Assembly (NCBI GenBank): GCA_035999765.1 | Contig: CP108521.1 | Coordinates: 186,001-250,000 of the forward strand | Direction: 5' to 3' | DNA length: 64,000 bases | DNA from: Streptomyces sp. NBC_01231 | GTDB lineage: Bacteria; Actinomycetota; Actinomycetes; Streptomycetales; Streptomycetaceae | Shown: positions 26,339-36,031 of the stretch, one piece after another | Position numbering within the stretch: the stretch's first letter is position 1 | How the letters are laid out: each line of letters starts with the position of its first letter | Notes under the pieces: generated by a model | Database searches by the model: none | Seen by the model: the letters and a program-made list of their open reading frames with translations, nothing else | Told to the model about the DNA's origin: nothing | Position numbers and translations under genes: made by a program

Positions 26339-27106
26339 TCACGGTGACTCCGCGGCCCGGACGCGGGCCAGTACGTCCCGGATCATCCCGGCGCTGATCA
26401 TGAAGTGTTCGCGGGCGATCTCCTCGGCACGCTCCGGCTCGCCCGCCGCGATGGCCTCGTACAGGGCCGTGTGTCCCTCGCCGGCCCGGTGGAAGTGCGT
26501 CCGCTCGCCCCGACCCCAGGGTTCGACCGGGAAGCCGAGGCTGATCCGGGTCAGCAGGTCCCGGCTGAGCAGGGCGATCTGCGGGTTGTGAGTGGCCGCG
26601 CAGATGCTTCGGTGGAACGCACTGTCGGCGGCCTGTTCCTCACGGGGGCTGCTCGCGGAGAGGTGAGCGGCCAGTGCCTCGCGCATCGGCTCCAGGTCCT
26701 CGGGCTTCCGGCGCCGGGCGGCCGTCGCGGCCACCATGCCTTCCACCAGCCCGCGCAGGTCGAAGAGTTGCTCGAACTCCTCCCACCGGGGCAGCAGCGT
26801 ACGGCGGACCGCGGCCCCGGAGGACGCGGTCCAGCTGTCGCGGACGAAGGCGCCGCCGTTGCGGCCCCGCCGGGTCTCGATGACACCGAGGGCCTGCAGG
26901 CGGGCGACGGCCTCGCGCACGGTGGGGCGGCTCACCTGGAGCAGCCCGGTGAGCTCGCGTTCTGGCGGCAGCCGTTCGCCCGGCAGGAAGTCCCCGACGG
27001 CGATCGCGGTGAGCAGCCGGTCGGAGACCTCGTCGACCGCCGAGGCCACGCGGACCGGGCGCAGCGAGGACGTCGGTGTACCGCCGAGCAGGACACGGTC
27101 GAGCAC
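26339..27106 (-). CDS. FadR-subfamily GntR transcriptional regulator
   Basis: A 255-aa regulator. The N-terminal GntR winged helix is LLTAIAVGDFLPGERLPPER and LLQVSRPTVREAVARLQALG. The C-terminal all-helical FCD domain has the metal/ligand-binding pattern typical of FadR members (DLRGLVEGMVAATAARR, DSAFHRSICAATHNPQIALL, HTALYEAIAAGEPERAEEIA REHF). GTG 27106 is the likely start. It diverges, across 328 bp, from a hydrolase-dipeptide-transporter operon, so it probably represses that operon until a substrate-derived acid binds. Confidence 0.9.
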   Translation of the reverse strand: MLDRVLLGGTPTSSLRPVRVASAVDEVSDRLLTAIAVGDFLPGERLPPERELTGLLQVSRPTVREAVARLQALGVIETRRGRNGGAFVRDSWTASSGAAVRRTLLPRWEEFEQLFDLRGLVEGMVAATAARRRKPEDLEPMREALAAHLSASSPREEQAADSAFHRSICAATHNPQIALLSRDLLTRISLGFPVEPWGRGERTHFHRAGEGHTALYEAIAAGEPERAEEIAREHFMISAGMIRDVLARVRAAESP

Positions 27107-27152
27107 GCGGGAGAACTCGTCCTCCGGTTCCGGAGACGTGGGCTGTGACGCG

Positions 27153-27197
27153 GGCTCCCGTGACGCGGGCTCCGGTGACGCGGGCTCCGGTGCTTCA
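27153..27197. repeat. 15-bp tandem repeat upstream of the GntR gene
   Basis: About three copies of a 15-bp unit, GGCTCCSGTGACGCG (S = C or G), with a degenerate partial copy on each side. They lie 45-90 bp upstream of the GntR start, inside the divergent promoter region, and could be protein-binding repeats or a minisatellite. A multiple of three keeps any overlapping frame open. Confidence 0.65.
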
Positions 27198-27434
27198 CGT
27201 TCCCGTGCCCAGGGTTCCGGTGACTCAGATACGGATGTCAGGAGTCCTCCCCAGCAAGCGACGCCTCTGTAAACGCGCGGGCTCCACGTGAACTCGCCGT
27301 TACGTCTCGCCCAGCCCCGACCAAAAGGTCTTGTGCGCTGACCTTTTACCCCTTCACTATCTCATCCATCCGTCACACCCATCTCGTTTCAGACAGAGGT
27401 CGGCTGATTCCCGGCCGGTCTGGGAGGCTTCTTC

Positions 27435-28331
27435 GTGGCGATCCCCGAACCGAACCACACCGGAACCGTCGGCTTCAACGGCTGGTCCACCTGGTACCGG
27501 ATCACGGGCGAGCCTGGCAGGACACCCTTGGTCGTCCTGCACGGCGGGCCCGGCGCCGGTCACGACTACACGCTGAGCATCGCGGGCATCGCCCGGCAGG
27601 GCCGCCCCGTGGTGCACTACGACCAGCTCGGCACCGGGCTGTCCACCCACCTGCCCGACAGGGGCGCCGACTTCTGGACCGTGCAGCTCTTCCTCGACGA
27701 GCTGGACTGCCTGCTCAAGACGCTGGGCATCGCCGACGGCTACCACCTCCTAGGCCAGTCCTGGGGCGGCATGCTGGCCGCCGAGCACGCCGTACGCCGG
27801 CCGCCCGGCCTGCGCGGCCTGGTCATCGCCGACTCCCCCGCCTCCATGGAACTGTGGCTGGCGGCGGCGCACGAGCTGCGTGCGGCCCTGCCCCCTCAGG
27901 TGCAGCACACCCTGCTGGCCCATGAGACGGCCGGGACCACCGACCACCCGGACTACCGGGCCGCTGAGCAGGTCTTCAACGAGCGCCATGTGTGCCGTCT
28001 GGTCCCCAACCCGCCGGAAGTGCAGGCCACCTGGGACAACATCGAGTCCGACCCGACCGTGTACCACACGATGAACGGGCCCAACGAGTTCCATGTCGTC
28101 GGGACGTTGAAGGACTGGTCGGTCATCGACCGGCTGCATCTGATCGAGGCGCCGACCCTGCTGGTGTCCGGACGGTACGACGAGGCGACTCCCGAGACCG
28201 TCAAGCCCTTCGCCGACCACATCCCCGACGTGCGCTGGCACTTCTTCGAGCACTCCAGCCACATGCCGCACGTCGAGGAGGAGGAACTCTTCCTCCGGGT
28301 CGTGGGCTCCTTTCTCGACTCCACCGACTGA
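27435..28331 (+). CDS. Proline-iminopeptidase-like alpha/beta hydrolase (peptidase S33)
   Basis: A 298-aa cytoplasmic alpha/beta hydrolase. The oxyanion motif HGGPGAGHD lies at about residues 36-44 and the nucleophile elbow GQSWGGM at about 108-114, the exact GxSWGG of prolyl aminopeptidases. The Asp is in SGRYDEATPE and the His in EHSSHMPH near the end, completing the triad. It starts at GTG 27435. It leads a complete peptide ABC importer on the same strand (21 bp to the lipoprotein gene), so it probably cleaves N-terminal Pro or related residues from imported peptides. Confidence 0.9.
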   Translation: MAIPEPNHTGTVGFNGWSTWYRITGEPGRTPLVVLHGGPGAGHDYTLSIAGIARQGRPVVHYDQLGTGLSTHLPDRGADFWTVQLFLDELDCLLKTLGIADGYHLLGQSWGGMLAAEHAVRRPPGLRGLVIADSPASMELWLAAAHELRAALPPQVQHTLLAHETAGTTDHPDYRAAEQVFNERHVCRLVPNPPEVQATWDNIESDPTVYHTMNGPNEFHVVGTLKDWSVIDRLHLIEAPTLLVSGRYDEATPETVKPFADHIPDVRWHFFEHSSHMPHVEEEELFLRVVGSFLDSTD

Positions 28332-28352
28332 TCCCCCGACGGGAGTTCCTGG

Positions 28353-30077
28353 ATGTCCCGCACCACAAGACGGACCGCGGTCGCCGCCGCCACCGTCGTC
28401 CTCGCCCTGAGCGCCGCCGCCTGTTCGTCCTCCGACGACGGCTCCTCCTCCGACCCGACCGCGTCCACGTCGGGTTCCGGTTCCGCCGCGTTCCAGCCGC
28501 AGCACAAAGGCGGCACGCTGAAACTCGTCGCCCACGCGGCCGCGGGCAGTCTCGACCCGCAGGTCAACTACACACTCCAGTACTGGCAGTTGTACCAGTC
28601 GATGTACGACGGGCTGCTCTCGTTCAAGAAGGTCGGCGGCCAGCAGTCGTTCACCGTGGTTCCGGATCTCGCCACGGCGATGCCGAAAGTGACCAACAGC
28701 GGCAAGACGTACACCTTCACGCTCCGCAAGGGCATCACCTTCTCCAACGGCAAGGCCCTGACAACCGACGACGTGGTGGCGTCCTTCCAGCGCATCTTCA
28801 AGGTGTCCAGTCCCACCGCGGGCACCTTCTACAACGGCATCGTCGGCGCCGACGCCTGTCTGAAGACCCCTGCCTCCTGCACGCTCAAGGGAGGCGTGAT
28901 CGGCGACGCGAGTGCCGGGACCGTCACCGTCAACCTCACCGCCCCGGATTCGGAGTTCCCGTACAAGCTGGCCGTCCCGCACGCCAGCGTCGTACCGAAG
29001 GACTCGCCGACGAAGGACGCCGGCACCACGCCGCTGGCAACGACCGGTCCCTACATGGCCGCCTCGTACGACCCGAACCGGGCGCTGAAGCTGGTGCGCA
29101 ACCCGCACTTCAAGGAGTGGTCGCGCCAGGCCCAGCCCGAGGGCTATCCCGACGTCATCGACTACGCCTTCGGGCAGACGGTGGAGTCCGAGGTCACCGC
29201 CGTCCAGAACGGCCAGGCGGACTGGATGTACGACCCGCCGCCCGCCGACCGGCTCAACGAGATCGGCACCAAGTACGCCTCCCAGGCGCACGTGAACCCG
29301 CTCACCGCGTTCTGGTACGCGACGTTGAACGTCAACATGGCCCCGTTCAACAACAAGCTGGCGCGCCAGGCGATCAACTGGGCCGTCGACCGGTCCGCCG
29401 TGGTACGGCTGTACGGCGGCAAGAACCTCGCCTCTCCCGCGTGCACGATCCTGCCGGCGGGCTTCCCCGGACACGCCGACACCTGCGCCTACACCAAGGG
29501 CGGCGGCACGACCTGGTCGGCCGCTGATATGGCCAAGGCCAAGGAGCTGGTGAAGCAGTCCGGTACGGCGGGGCAGGAGGTCGGCATCGTCGTCCAGGAC
29601 GACGACGTCAACAAATCGATCGGGCAGTACCTGCAGAGCCTGCTCACCCAGCTCGGCTACAAGGCGAAGCTCAAGCCGCTGTCGGGGAACATCCAGTTCA
29701 CGTACATCCAGAACACCAAGAACAAGGTGCAGCTGGCGCTGACGTCCTGGTACCAGGACTATCCGGCGGCCTCCGACTTCCTCAACGTGCTGCTGTCCTG
29801 CGCCTCGTACCACCCCGGCAGCGACTCCAGCATCAACATCGCCGGGTTCTGCGACAAGGGCATCGACGCGAAGATGCAGACCGCGCTGAAGACCGCGCAG
29901 ACCGACCAGAAGAGCGCCGACCAGCAGTGGGGCACCATTGACCAGGAGCTGATGGCCCAGTCCCCCGTCGTTCCGCTGATCAACCCGAAGCTGATCGACT
30001 TCACGTCGAAGCGGGTCGGCAACTACCAGTTCAGCAAGCAGTTCTACATGCTCGTCGGGCAGACGTGGGTCAAGTGA
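28353..30077 (+). CDS. Peptide ABC transporter substrate-binding lipoprotein (SBP family 5)
   Basis: A 574-aa extracytoplasmic binding protein of the DppA/OppA class. The N-terminus has a lipoprotein signal with lipobox LSAAAC near residue 24. Family signatures are YTFTLRKGITFSNGKALTTD, DVVASFQRIF, and TSWYQDYPAASDFLNVLLS near the end. It delivers oligopeptides or dipeptides to the permeases encoded downstream. It ends by overlapping the next start (GTGA at 30074-30077). Confidence 0.93.
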   Translation: MSRTTRRTAVAAATVVLALSAAACSSSDDGSSSDPTASTSGSGSAAFQPQHKGGTLKLVAHAAAGSLDPQVNYTLQYWQLYQSMYDGLLSFKKVGGQQSFTVVPDLATAMPKVTNSGKTYTFTLRKGITFSNGKALTTDDVVASFQRIFKVSSPTAGTFYNGIVGADACLKTPASCTLKGGVIGDASAGTVTVNLTAPDSEFPYKLAVPHASVVPKDSPTKDAGTTPLATTGPYMAASYDPNRALKLVRNPHFKEWSRQAQPEGYPDVIDYAFGQTVESEVTAVQNGQADWMYDPPPADRLNEIGTKYASQAHVNPLTAFWYATLNVNMAPFNNKLARQAINWAVDRSAVVRLYGGKNLASPACTILPAGFPGHADTCAYTKGGGTTWSAADMAKAKELVKQSGTAGQEVGIVVQDDDVNKSIGQYLQSLLTQLGYKAKLKPLSGNIQFTYIQNTKNKVQLALTSWYQDYPAASDFLNVLLSCASYHPGSDSSINIAGFCDKGIDAKMQTALKTAQTDQKSADQQWGTIDQELMAQSPVVPLINPKLIDFTSKRVGNYQFSKQFYMLVGQTWVK

Positions 30078-31099
30078 GCCGCACGCTTCCCGCTCCGTCG
30101 ACCGAGGCCCGGCGTTCGCCGGGCCCCTGGCGGACGGCCGCCGCCGACCTGGTGCGCAACAGGTCGGCGGTGGCCGCGGCCGTCGTCCTGCTGATCGTCG
30201 TGGTGGCGGTCCTGTGCGCGCCGCTGTACGCCGGCCACATCGCCCACACCGACCCGTTCCAGTCCCACATCTCCGGCACCACGGTCGTCGACGGCAAAGC
30301 CGTTCCGGTGCTCACCCCGAGCAGCACCGGGCTCGGCCTCGGCGTCACGCCCATCGGCCCCACCTGGGACCCGGCCCACTACTTCCTCGGCTCCGACAAC
30401 CAGGGCCGCGACGTGCTGGCCCGCCTGCTGTACGGCGGCCGGACGAGCCTGTTCATCGGGTTCACGGCGGCCCTGCTCACCTGTCTGCTCGGTACGGCCG
30501 TCGGAGTGGTCGCCGGGTACGCGGGCGGTGTCGTGGACGCGGTCATCTCCCGGATCCTGGACGTCGTCTGGGCGTTCCCGGTGTACCTGCTGGCCATCTG
30601 TCTGTCGGTCGTCCTGCTCACCGACGGGCTGCGTCTGGGGCCGCTCACCGTGGACGCGGGGAGCCTGTGGCTGCCGGTCACGATCATCGCCGCGATCTAT
30701 GTGCCCTACATCGCCCGGCCGTTGCGCGGTCAGGTGCTGGTGCTGCGCAACAAGGAGTACATCCACGCGGCCGTCGGCTCCGGCGCCCCGACCTTGCGCA
30801 TCCTGCGCCGGGAAGTGCTGCCGAACGTGTTGCCCACGGCGATCGTCTTCGTTCCGCTGATGACCGCGCTGGCCATGCTCACCGAGTCGGCGCTGTCCTT
30901 CCTGTCCGTCGGCGTCCAGCCGCCGGACGCCAGTTGGGGCACGATCATCGAGGACGGTCTGGGGCTGCTCTACACCCGCCCCGCCGTCACCATCGCCCCC
31001 GGCCTGCTGATCGCCCTGACCACGGCGGCACTCAACGTCCTCGGCGACGGAGTGCGCGACGCGCTCGACCCGGGCGCCCGACTGCGCGGAGGGGTGTGA
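30074..31099 (+). CDS. Peptide ABC transporter permease (DppC/OppC type)
   Basis: A 341-aa inner-membrane permease. It has an N-terminal helix (SAVAAAVVLLIVVVAVLCAP), then the periplasmic loop with FLGSDNQGRDVLARLLYGGR, the DppC hallmark, and five more helices with the ATPase-coupling loop around IHAAVGSGAPTLRILRREVL. GTG 30074 overlaps the stop of the binding-protein gene, so translation is coupled. Confidence 0.92.
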   Translation: MSRTLPAPSTEARRSPGPWRTAAADLVRNRSAVAAAVVLLIVVVAVLCAPLYAGHIAHTDPFQSHISGTTVVDGKAVPVLTPSSTGLGLGVTPIGPTWDPAHYFLGSDNQGRDVLARLLYGGRTSLFIGFTAALLTCLLGTAVGVVAGYAGGVVDAVISRILDVVWAFPVYLLAICLSVVLLTDGLRLGPLTVDAGSLWLPVTIIAAIYVPYIARPLRGQVLVLRNKEYIHAAVGSGAPTLRILRREVLPNVLPTAIVFVPLMTALAMLTESALSFLSVGVQPPDASWGTIIEDGLGLLYTRPAVTIAPGLLIALTTAALNVLGDGVRDALDPGARLRGGV

Positions 31100-31105
31100 C
31101 CGGCC

Positions 31106-32074
31106 ATGCTCCAGTTCGCGCTCAAGCGCTTCGGCTCGGCCCTGCTGGTGATGTTCGCGATCAGCGTGCTGGTGTTCCTGATCTTCTTCGCCACCCCGGG
31201 AGTCGACCCCGCCGCGCGCATCGCGGGACGCAACGCCGACCCGGCCACGCTCGCCCAGGTACGGCACTCCTTCGGACTCGACCGGCCGATGCCCGTCCGC
31301 TATCTGCTGATGATGCGTCACCTGCTCATCGACCGGGACCTGGAGTCGTTCGTCAACCGGGGCTCCCGCGTCATCCCTCAGATCCTGCAGGCCACCCCGG
31401 TCACCCTGTCGCTCGTCATCGGCGCGGCGCTGATCTGGATGACGGCCGGCATCATCATGGGCACGGCCGCGGCGGCCCTGCGCGGCAAGGCCGCCGACCC
31501 GCTGATCATGCTCGTCGGCGTGGTCGGCGTCTCCCTGCCGGCGTACTGGCTCGGTGAAGTGGTCAATCTCATCACCCAGAAGCAGCTGCACGACTCGGTG
31601 TTCTCCTGGGTGCCGCCACCGGGATACGTCGGCCTGAGCCAGGACGCGGGCCAGTGGGCGCTGCACATGCTCTTCCCCTGGCTGACCCTGGCGCTGCTGT
31701 ACGCCGGGATCTACGCCCGGCTGCTGCGCGGCGAGGTCGTCACCGCGCTGAACGAGGACTACGTCCGCACCGCCCGCGCCAAGGGCCTGTCGGAGCGGCG
31801 CATCCTGGTCCGCCATGCCCTGCGCTGCTCCCTCATCCCCATCGTGTCGCTGTTCGGCCTGGACTTCGGGGCGCTCGTGGGCGGCGCCGCGCTGCTCACC
31901 GAGGTCGTCTTCGGTCTGCCCGGCATCGGCAAGCTCACCTTTGACGCCCTGCAGAACCTGGACCTGCCCGTGATCATGGGAACCGTGCTGTACGCGGCGT
32001 TCTTCGTGGTCCTCGCCAACGCCTTGGTGGACATCCTGTACGCGCGACTCGACCCGAGGGCCCGCCATGCCTGA
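31106..32074 (+). CDS. Peptide ABC transporter permease (DppB/OppB type)
   Basis: A 322-aa permease partner. The start LKRFGSALLVMFAISVLVFL and the region GVDPAARIAGRNADPATLAQ, VRHSFGLDRPMPVRYL are typical of DppB. The EAA-type coupling loop is RTARAKGLSERRILVRHALR. It follows the DppC gene by 6 bp. The order C then B is reversed from Escherichia coli dpp but is common in actinobacteria. It overlaps the next start by 8 bp. Confidence 0.92.
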   Translation: MLQFALKRFGSALLVMFAISVLVFLIFFATPGVDPAARIAGRNADPATLAQVRHSFGLDRPMPVRYLLMMRHLLIDRDLESFVNRGSRVIPQILQATPVTLSLVIGAALIWMTAGIIMGTAAAALRGKAADPLIMLVGVVGVSLPAYWLGEVVNLITQKQLHDSVFSWVPPPGYVGLSQDAGQWALHMLFPWLTLALLYAGIYARLLRGEVVTALNEDYVRTARAKGLSERRILVRHALRCSLIPIVSLFGLDFGALVGGAALLTEVVFGLPGIGKLTFDALQNLDLPVIMGTVLYAAFFVVLANALVDILYARLDPRARHA

Positions 32075-33125
32075 ACCCCTGCTGGACGTACGTGACCTGC
32101 GGGTGTCCTTCCGCACCCGCCAAGGCTCCGTCACCGCCGTCGACGGCCTCTCCCTCTCGGTGGCGCCCGGCGAGATCCTGGGCGTGGTGGGCGAGTCGGG
32201 CTCCGGCAAGAGCGTATCCATGCTGGCCGTGCTGCGGCTGCTGACCAACCCGAACGTGACGGTGTCGGGCGAGGTCCGCTTCCGGGGCCGCGACCTGCTC
32301 GCGCTCCCCGACAAGGAGATGCGTGCGGTACGGGGCCGGGAGATCGCCATGGTCTTCCAGGATCCGATGACCGCGCTCACCCCCGTGTACACGGTCGGCT
32401 GGCAGATCGCCGAGCAGATACGGGCCCACGACCGGGTGTCCCGGCGGGAGGCCCTGGCGCGGGCGGTACGGCTCCTGTCGGACGTCGGCATCCCCGACGC
32501 GGCCTCGCGGGTGCACGCGTACCCGCACGAGTTCTCCGGCGGCATGCGCCAGCGCGCGGTCATCGCGATGGCCCTGTCCTGCGATCCCGCCCTGCTGATC
32601 GCCGACGAACCGACCACGGCCCTCGACGTGACCGTGCAGGCGCAGATCCTCGACCTGATGCGGGAGCTCAACGGGCGCGGATCGGCGGTCGTGCTCATCA
32701 CCCACGACATGGGGGTGATCTCGCAGATCGCCGACCGGGTCCTGGTCATGTACGGCGGCCGGGCGGCCGAGGAAGGCCCGCGCCGGGCGGTGTTCCACGG
32801 CCCTCGGCACCCGTATACCTGGGGCCTTCTCGACTCGGTGCCGCGGGTCGGCGGTGCCCGGCTGCGGCGGCTGCCCACCATCGCGGGCGTGCCGGTCTCT
32901 CCGGGCGCGCTCCCGCAGGGATGCGCATTCGCGCCGCGCTGCCGGCTGCGGCACGACCGCTGCACCGAGCTGCCCGCGCTGGCCGCGGGCGACGGCGACG
33001 CCACCCACCGCGACGCCTGCTGGCTGCCTCCGGACGACCGCGGCTCGCTGCGCCTGACGGCGCGGGCGGCGGCGACCGGGGATCCTGCCCTGGAGGCGGA
33101 CATGGAGAAGGAGGCGACACCGTGA
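32067..33125 (+). CDS. Peptide ABC transporter ATP-binding protein (DppD/OppD type)
   Basis: A 352-aa ATPase. Walker A is GESGSGKS near residue 45, the Q-loop [12 protein letters not shown], the signature [12 protein letters not shown], and Walker [15 protein letters not shown] with the H-loop THDMG. The C-terminal oligopeptide extension has the Cys-rich motif [18 protein letters not shown] seen in OppD/DppD proteins, which in homologues binds an Fe-S cluster. The final TGA overlaps the GTG of the next gene. Confidence 0.93.
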   Translation: MPEPLLDVRDLRVSFRTRQGSVTAVDGLSLSVAPGEILGVVGESGSGKSVSMLAVLRLLTNPNVTVSGEVRFRGRDLLALPDKEMRAVRGREIAMVFQDPMTALTPVYTVGWQIAEQIRAHDRVSRREALARAVRLLSDVGIPDAASRVHAYPHEFSGGMRQRAVIAMALSCDPALLIADEPTTALDVTVQAQILDLMRELNGRGSAVVLITHDMGVISQIADRVLVMYGGRAAEEGPRRAVFHGPRHPYTWGLLDSVPRVGGARLRRLPTIAGVPVSPGALPQGCAFAPRCRLRHDRCTELPALAAGDGDATHRDACWLPPDDRGSLRLTARAAATGDPALEADMEKEATP

Positions 33126-34252
33126 CGGCGCAGAACATCGCGGCGGCGGACGACACCAGGGACGCCCGGCCCGACGGGGTGGACCCCGCCAGTAACGCGC
33201 GGCTCGACGGGGACGTGCTGTTGCGCGCCACGGACGTCACCAAGCACTACCAGTTGCGGGCCGACGGACTCACCCGGCGGCGCAGGGTGCTGCGCGCCGT
33301 GGACGGGGTGTCCCTGGAGGTCCGCGCCGGAGAAACGCTCGGCATCGTCGGCGAGTCGGGCTGCGGCAAGTCCACCCTCGGCCGCTGTCTGGTCCGGCTC
33401 ACCGACCTCACGGGCGGCCGGGTCGAGTTCGACGGGCAGGACATCAGCACCCTGTCCACGCGCCGGCTGCGGCCCGTGCGGCCCGGGATGCAGCTGGTCT
33501 TCCAGGACCCGCAGGCCTCTCTCAACCCCCGCCGCCGGGCCGGGGACATCGTGGCGGAGCCCCTGCTGGTGCACCGCTACGGGGACGCGGCCGCGGTCCG
33601 CCGCCGGGTCGCCGAGCTCTTCGACGTCGTAGGGCTGGCGGCCGGGCATCTGGACCGGTATCCGCACGAGTTCTCCGGCGGCCAGCGCCAACGCATCGGC
33701 ATCGCCCGGGCGCTGGCCACCGACCCGAAGCTGATCGTCGCCGACGAACCGGTGTCCGCCCTCGACGTGTCGATCCAGGCCCAGGTGCTGAACCTCTTCG
33801 CCGACCTCCAGGAGGAGTTCGCGCTCACCTACGTCTTCATCGCCCACGATCTCGGCGTGGTCCGTCACGTCTCGGACCGGATCGCCGTCATGTACCTCGG
33901 CGAGATCGTCGAACTCGCCGAGACCGAGGCGCTGTACGAGGCCCCCGACCACCCCTACACCCAGGCCCTGCTGTCCGCGGTCCCCGACATCGACGACGGC
34001 AGCCCGGCGGCCGACGGCCCGCGTCGGGAACGGATCGTCCTCACCGGCGAGGTGCCCAACCCCGTGGACAAGCCCACGGGGTGTCCCTTCCGCACCCGCT
34101 GTCCGTACGCCCGCGAGCGCTGCGCGCTGGAGCGTCCCCGGCTCACCCCGACCGGCAACGGCCGCCAGACCGCCTGCCACTACCCGTTGACGAGCGCGTC
34201 ACCCGACGTGGGAGATGCGGCCGACGCCGCATCTCAGCAACCCCGTAGATGA
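33122..34252 (+). CDS. Peptide ABC transporter ATP-binding protein (DppF/OppF type)
   Basis: The second ATPase, 376 aa. Walker [10 protein letters not shown]-loop [13 protein letters not shown], signature [12 protein letters not shown], Walker [15 protein letters not shown]-loop AHDLG, and the C-terminal [14 protein letters not shown] extension. GTG 33122 overlaps the upstream stop (GTGA). It is the last gene of the operon: five transporter genes plus the hydrolase, all intact. The IS-bounded unit begins 35 bp downstream. Confidence 0.93.
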   Translation: MTAQNIAAADDTRDARPDGVDPASNARLDGDVLLRATDVTKHYQLRADGLTRRRRVLRAVDGVSLEVRAGETLGIVGESGCGKSTLGRCLVRLTDLTGGRVEFDGQDISTLSTRRLRPVRPGMQLVFQDPQASLNPRRRAGDIVAEPLLVHRYGDAAAVRRRVAELFDVVGLAAGHLDRYPHEFSGGQRQRIGIARALATDPKLIVADEPVSALDVSIQAQVLNLFADLQEEFALTYVFIAHDLGVVRHVSDRIAVMYLGEIVELAETEALYEAPDHPYTQALLSAVPDIDDGSPAADGPRRERIVLTGEVPNPVDKPTGCPFRTRCPYARERCALERPRLTPTGNGRQTACHYPLTSASPDVGDAADAASQQPRR

Positions 34253-34431
34253 CGGAAATCGTGAACCTGCGCCGGTGCCGAGTTAGGACTCCTAACAAAA
34301 GTGGTGGACTTGACCTGGTCAGAGGTCGGTGTCGCGCACGAGGCCGCCGGGTATCGGGACGTAGTCAGCCGCGTCATTGCACGCGATAAACCCGGCGACG
34401 TCGGCGAGCATCCCCGGGATACTGGTCGCCC

Positions 34432-35178
34432 ATGGATGAGGTCAAAGTCGTTGTCGCCCATTCCGAGCGCGCGACTCTGCGCGTCGGCGACGTGTTCTTG
34501 AAGGTGGACGCCGATCAGGCGCGCATCGACGTCGAGGTCGAGGCGATGTCCCTCGCGCCGGTCCCGACCCCGGAGGTCTTGTGGCACAAGCCGCACGTGC
34601 TCGCGATCGCCGCACTCCCAGGGACGACGGTTGGGCGCCTCGGCGGGCCGTCAACCGGGTCGCCGGCGGCGTGGGCCGCCGCGGGCGCCGCCATCCGGAA
34701 GCTGCACGACGCGCCGCTGCCGCCCCGCCCCGGCGGGGCCGGCCGGAGCACCGTCGCGCTGGCGGCGGAACTCGACGACGAGTGCGAGTTGCTCGTGAGG
34801 AACGGCCTCCTGCCCGCCGACCTGGTCACCCGCAACCGCCAGGTCGCCGAGGCCGCGCTCCGGCCGTGGACTCCAGTGTTCACGCACGGCGACCTTCAGA
34901 TCGCGCACGTCTTCGTCGACGGCAACGAGGTTACGGGCATCATCGACTGGTCCGAGGCGGGCCAGGGTGATGCCCTGTACGACCTCGCCACCTTCACGCT
35001 CGGACACGAGGAGCACCTCGGCGACGTCGTCGCCGGCTATGGCACTGACATCGACCTCGACGTGATCCGCGCGTGGTGGTCGTTGCGAAGCCTGCTGGCG
35101 GTTCGCTGGCTGAGCGAGCACGGCTTCGACCCGTTCGCGCCGGGCTGTGAGGTCGACGTGCTGAGATCCCGGATGTGA
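34432..35178 (+). CDS. Aminoglycoside phosphotransferase-family kinase-like protein
   Basis: A 248-aa protein of the APH/choline kinase fold. The Brenner motif is FTHGDLQIAHVFVDG (HGD near residue 152), followed by the metal-binding GIIDWSEAGQGDALYDLA. The N-terminal lobe is short (FLKVDADQARIDVEVEAMS has the Lys and Glu of the ATP site). It may phosphorylate an aminoglycoside, a macrolide or another small hydroxyl compound; the sequence does not decide. It lies inside an IS-bounded unit and converges with a transposase, so it may be mobile cargo. Confidence 0.85.
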   Translation: MDEVKVVVAHSERATLRVGDVFLKVDADQARIDVEVEAMSLAPVPTPEVLWHKPHVLAIAALPGTTVGRLGGPSTGSPAAWAAAGAAIRKLHDAPLPPRPGGAGRSTVALAAELDDECELLVRNGLLPADLVTRNRQVAEAALRPWTPVFTHGDLQIAHVFVDGNEVTGIIDWSEAGQGDALYDLATFTLGHEEHLGDVVAGYGTDIDLDVIRAWWSLRSLLAVRWLSEHGFDPFAPGCEVDVLRSRM

Positions 35179-35260
35179 GGCTGCGCGGGCCCGACTGCTA
35201 CGAATGCGTTCTGACGCATCGAGCGGGCCCATTCCCTGGGGCGATCGCCCGCCCTTACTC

Positions 35261-36031
35261 TCAACAAAGTGCGGTGCGCAGTCGTCGCCAGCAGATGACG
35301 GCGCAGCCAAGGGTGACGAACGCGTGGTGGATGTCGTCGCGGATCTCCCAGCGGATACGCAGGCGGCGGAACCAGTGCAGCAGAGCGATCGCTCCTTCCA
35401 CGACCCAGCGGTACACGCCCAGGCCGGAGCCGTGCCCGGTGCCGCGCCGGGCAACGTGCGGGGTGATCTGGAACCGGCGGACCTTGTCCCGGTAGACCTC
35501 GTGGTCATAGCCGCGGTCGGCGTACAGGTGCTTGGGGCGGGGCAGTGGCTGGCCTCACTTGCCGCGGATCGGCGGGACGGCCTGGATCAGCGGGATCAGT
35601 TGGGTGACGTCGTTGCGGTTGCCGCCGGTGGTGATCGCGGCGAGCGGGATACCGTGCGCCTGGTGCTTGCTGCCAGCCTTGCCCCGGCCCACCGGGGACG
35701 GACCGGTGGCCGACCCGCCCTTCATCGCGCGGATATGGCTGGAGTCGACCGCGGCACGGGAGAAATCCAGCAGGTCTGCGGCCCGCAGCTCGGAGAGCAG
35801 CAGCTCGTGCAGGCGCTGCCAGACCCCGGCCTCGTTCCAGTCCCGCAGCCGTCGCCAGCAGGTCATCCCCGAGCCGAAGCCCAGCTCCAGGGGCAGAAAC
35901 TCCCAGCCGATCCCGGTATACAGCACGAACAGGATCCCGCACAGCACCTTGCGACCATCCAGACGCTTACGACCTGGACGCCGCGGATTACGCGGGACGA
36001 CCGGCAGCAGCGCCTCGATCCGCGCCCACAA
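35261..36031 (-). pseudogene. IS5-family (IS427-like) transposase interrupted by in-frame TGA
   Basis: The first part reads WARIEALLPVVPRNPRRPG, VLYTGIGWEFLPLELGFGSG, RAAVDSSHIRAMKGG (first Asp). After PPIRGK a TGA at 35555-35557 interrupts the frame. Downstream, in the same frame, come RPKHLYADRGYDHEVYRDKV (second Asp), VYRWVVEGAIALLHWFRRLR (Glu) and the end RRLRTALC, stopping at 35261. All DDE landmarks are present, so a single nonsense change appears to have inactivated it. The exact start is unclear; TTG 36031 or upstream codons are possible. Confidence 0.8.

Noticed and set aside
27750..29813. A 687-codon minus-strand frame opposite the hydrolase and binding-protein genes.
   Set aside because: Antisense shadow of two intact genes with no conserved motif.
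30044..34180. A 1,378-codon open frame on the minus strand opposite the peptide importer.
   Set aside because: It is antisense to five well-supported genes, is rich in Arg, Gly, Asp and His as expected for a GC-rich complementary frame, and shows no family motif.
34253..34286. Terminator for the peptide-importer operon.
   Set aside because: The only strong dyad nearby (GATGCGGC/GCCGCATC, near 34213-34232) lies inside the last codons of the ATPase gene; none was found after the stop.
35555..35557. TGA in the transposase as a selenocysteine or recoding site.
   Set aside because: No selenocysteine-insertion element was recognised, and transposases of this family have no such codon; a nonsense mutation is simpler.
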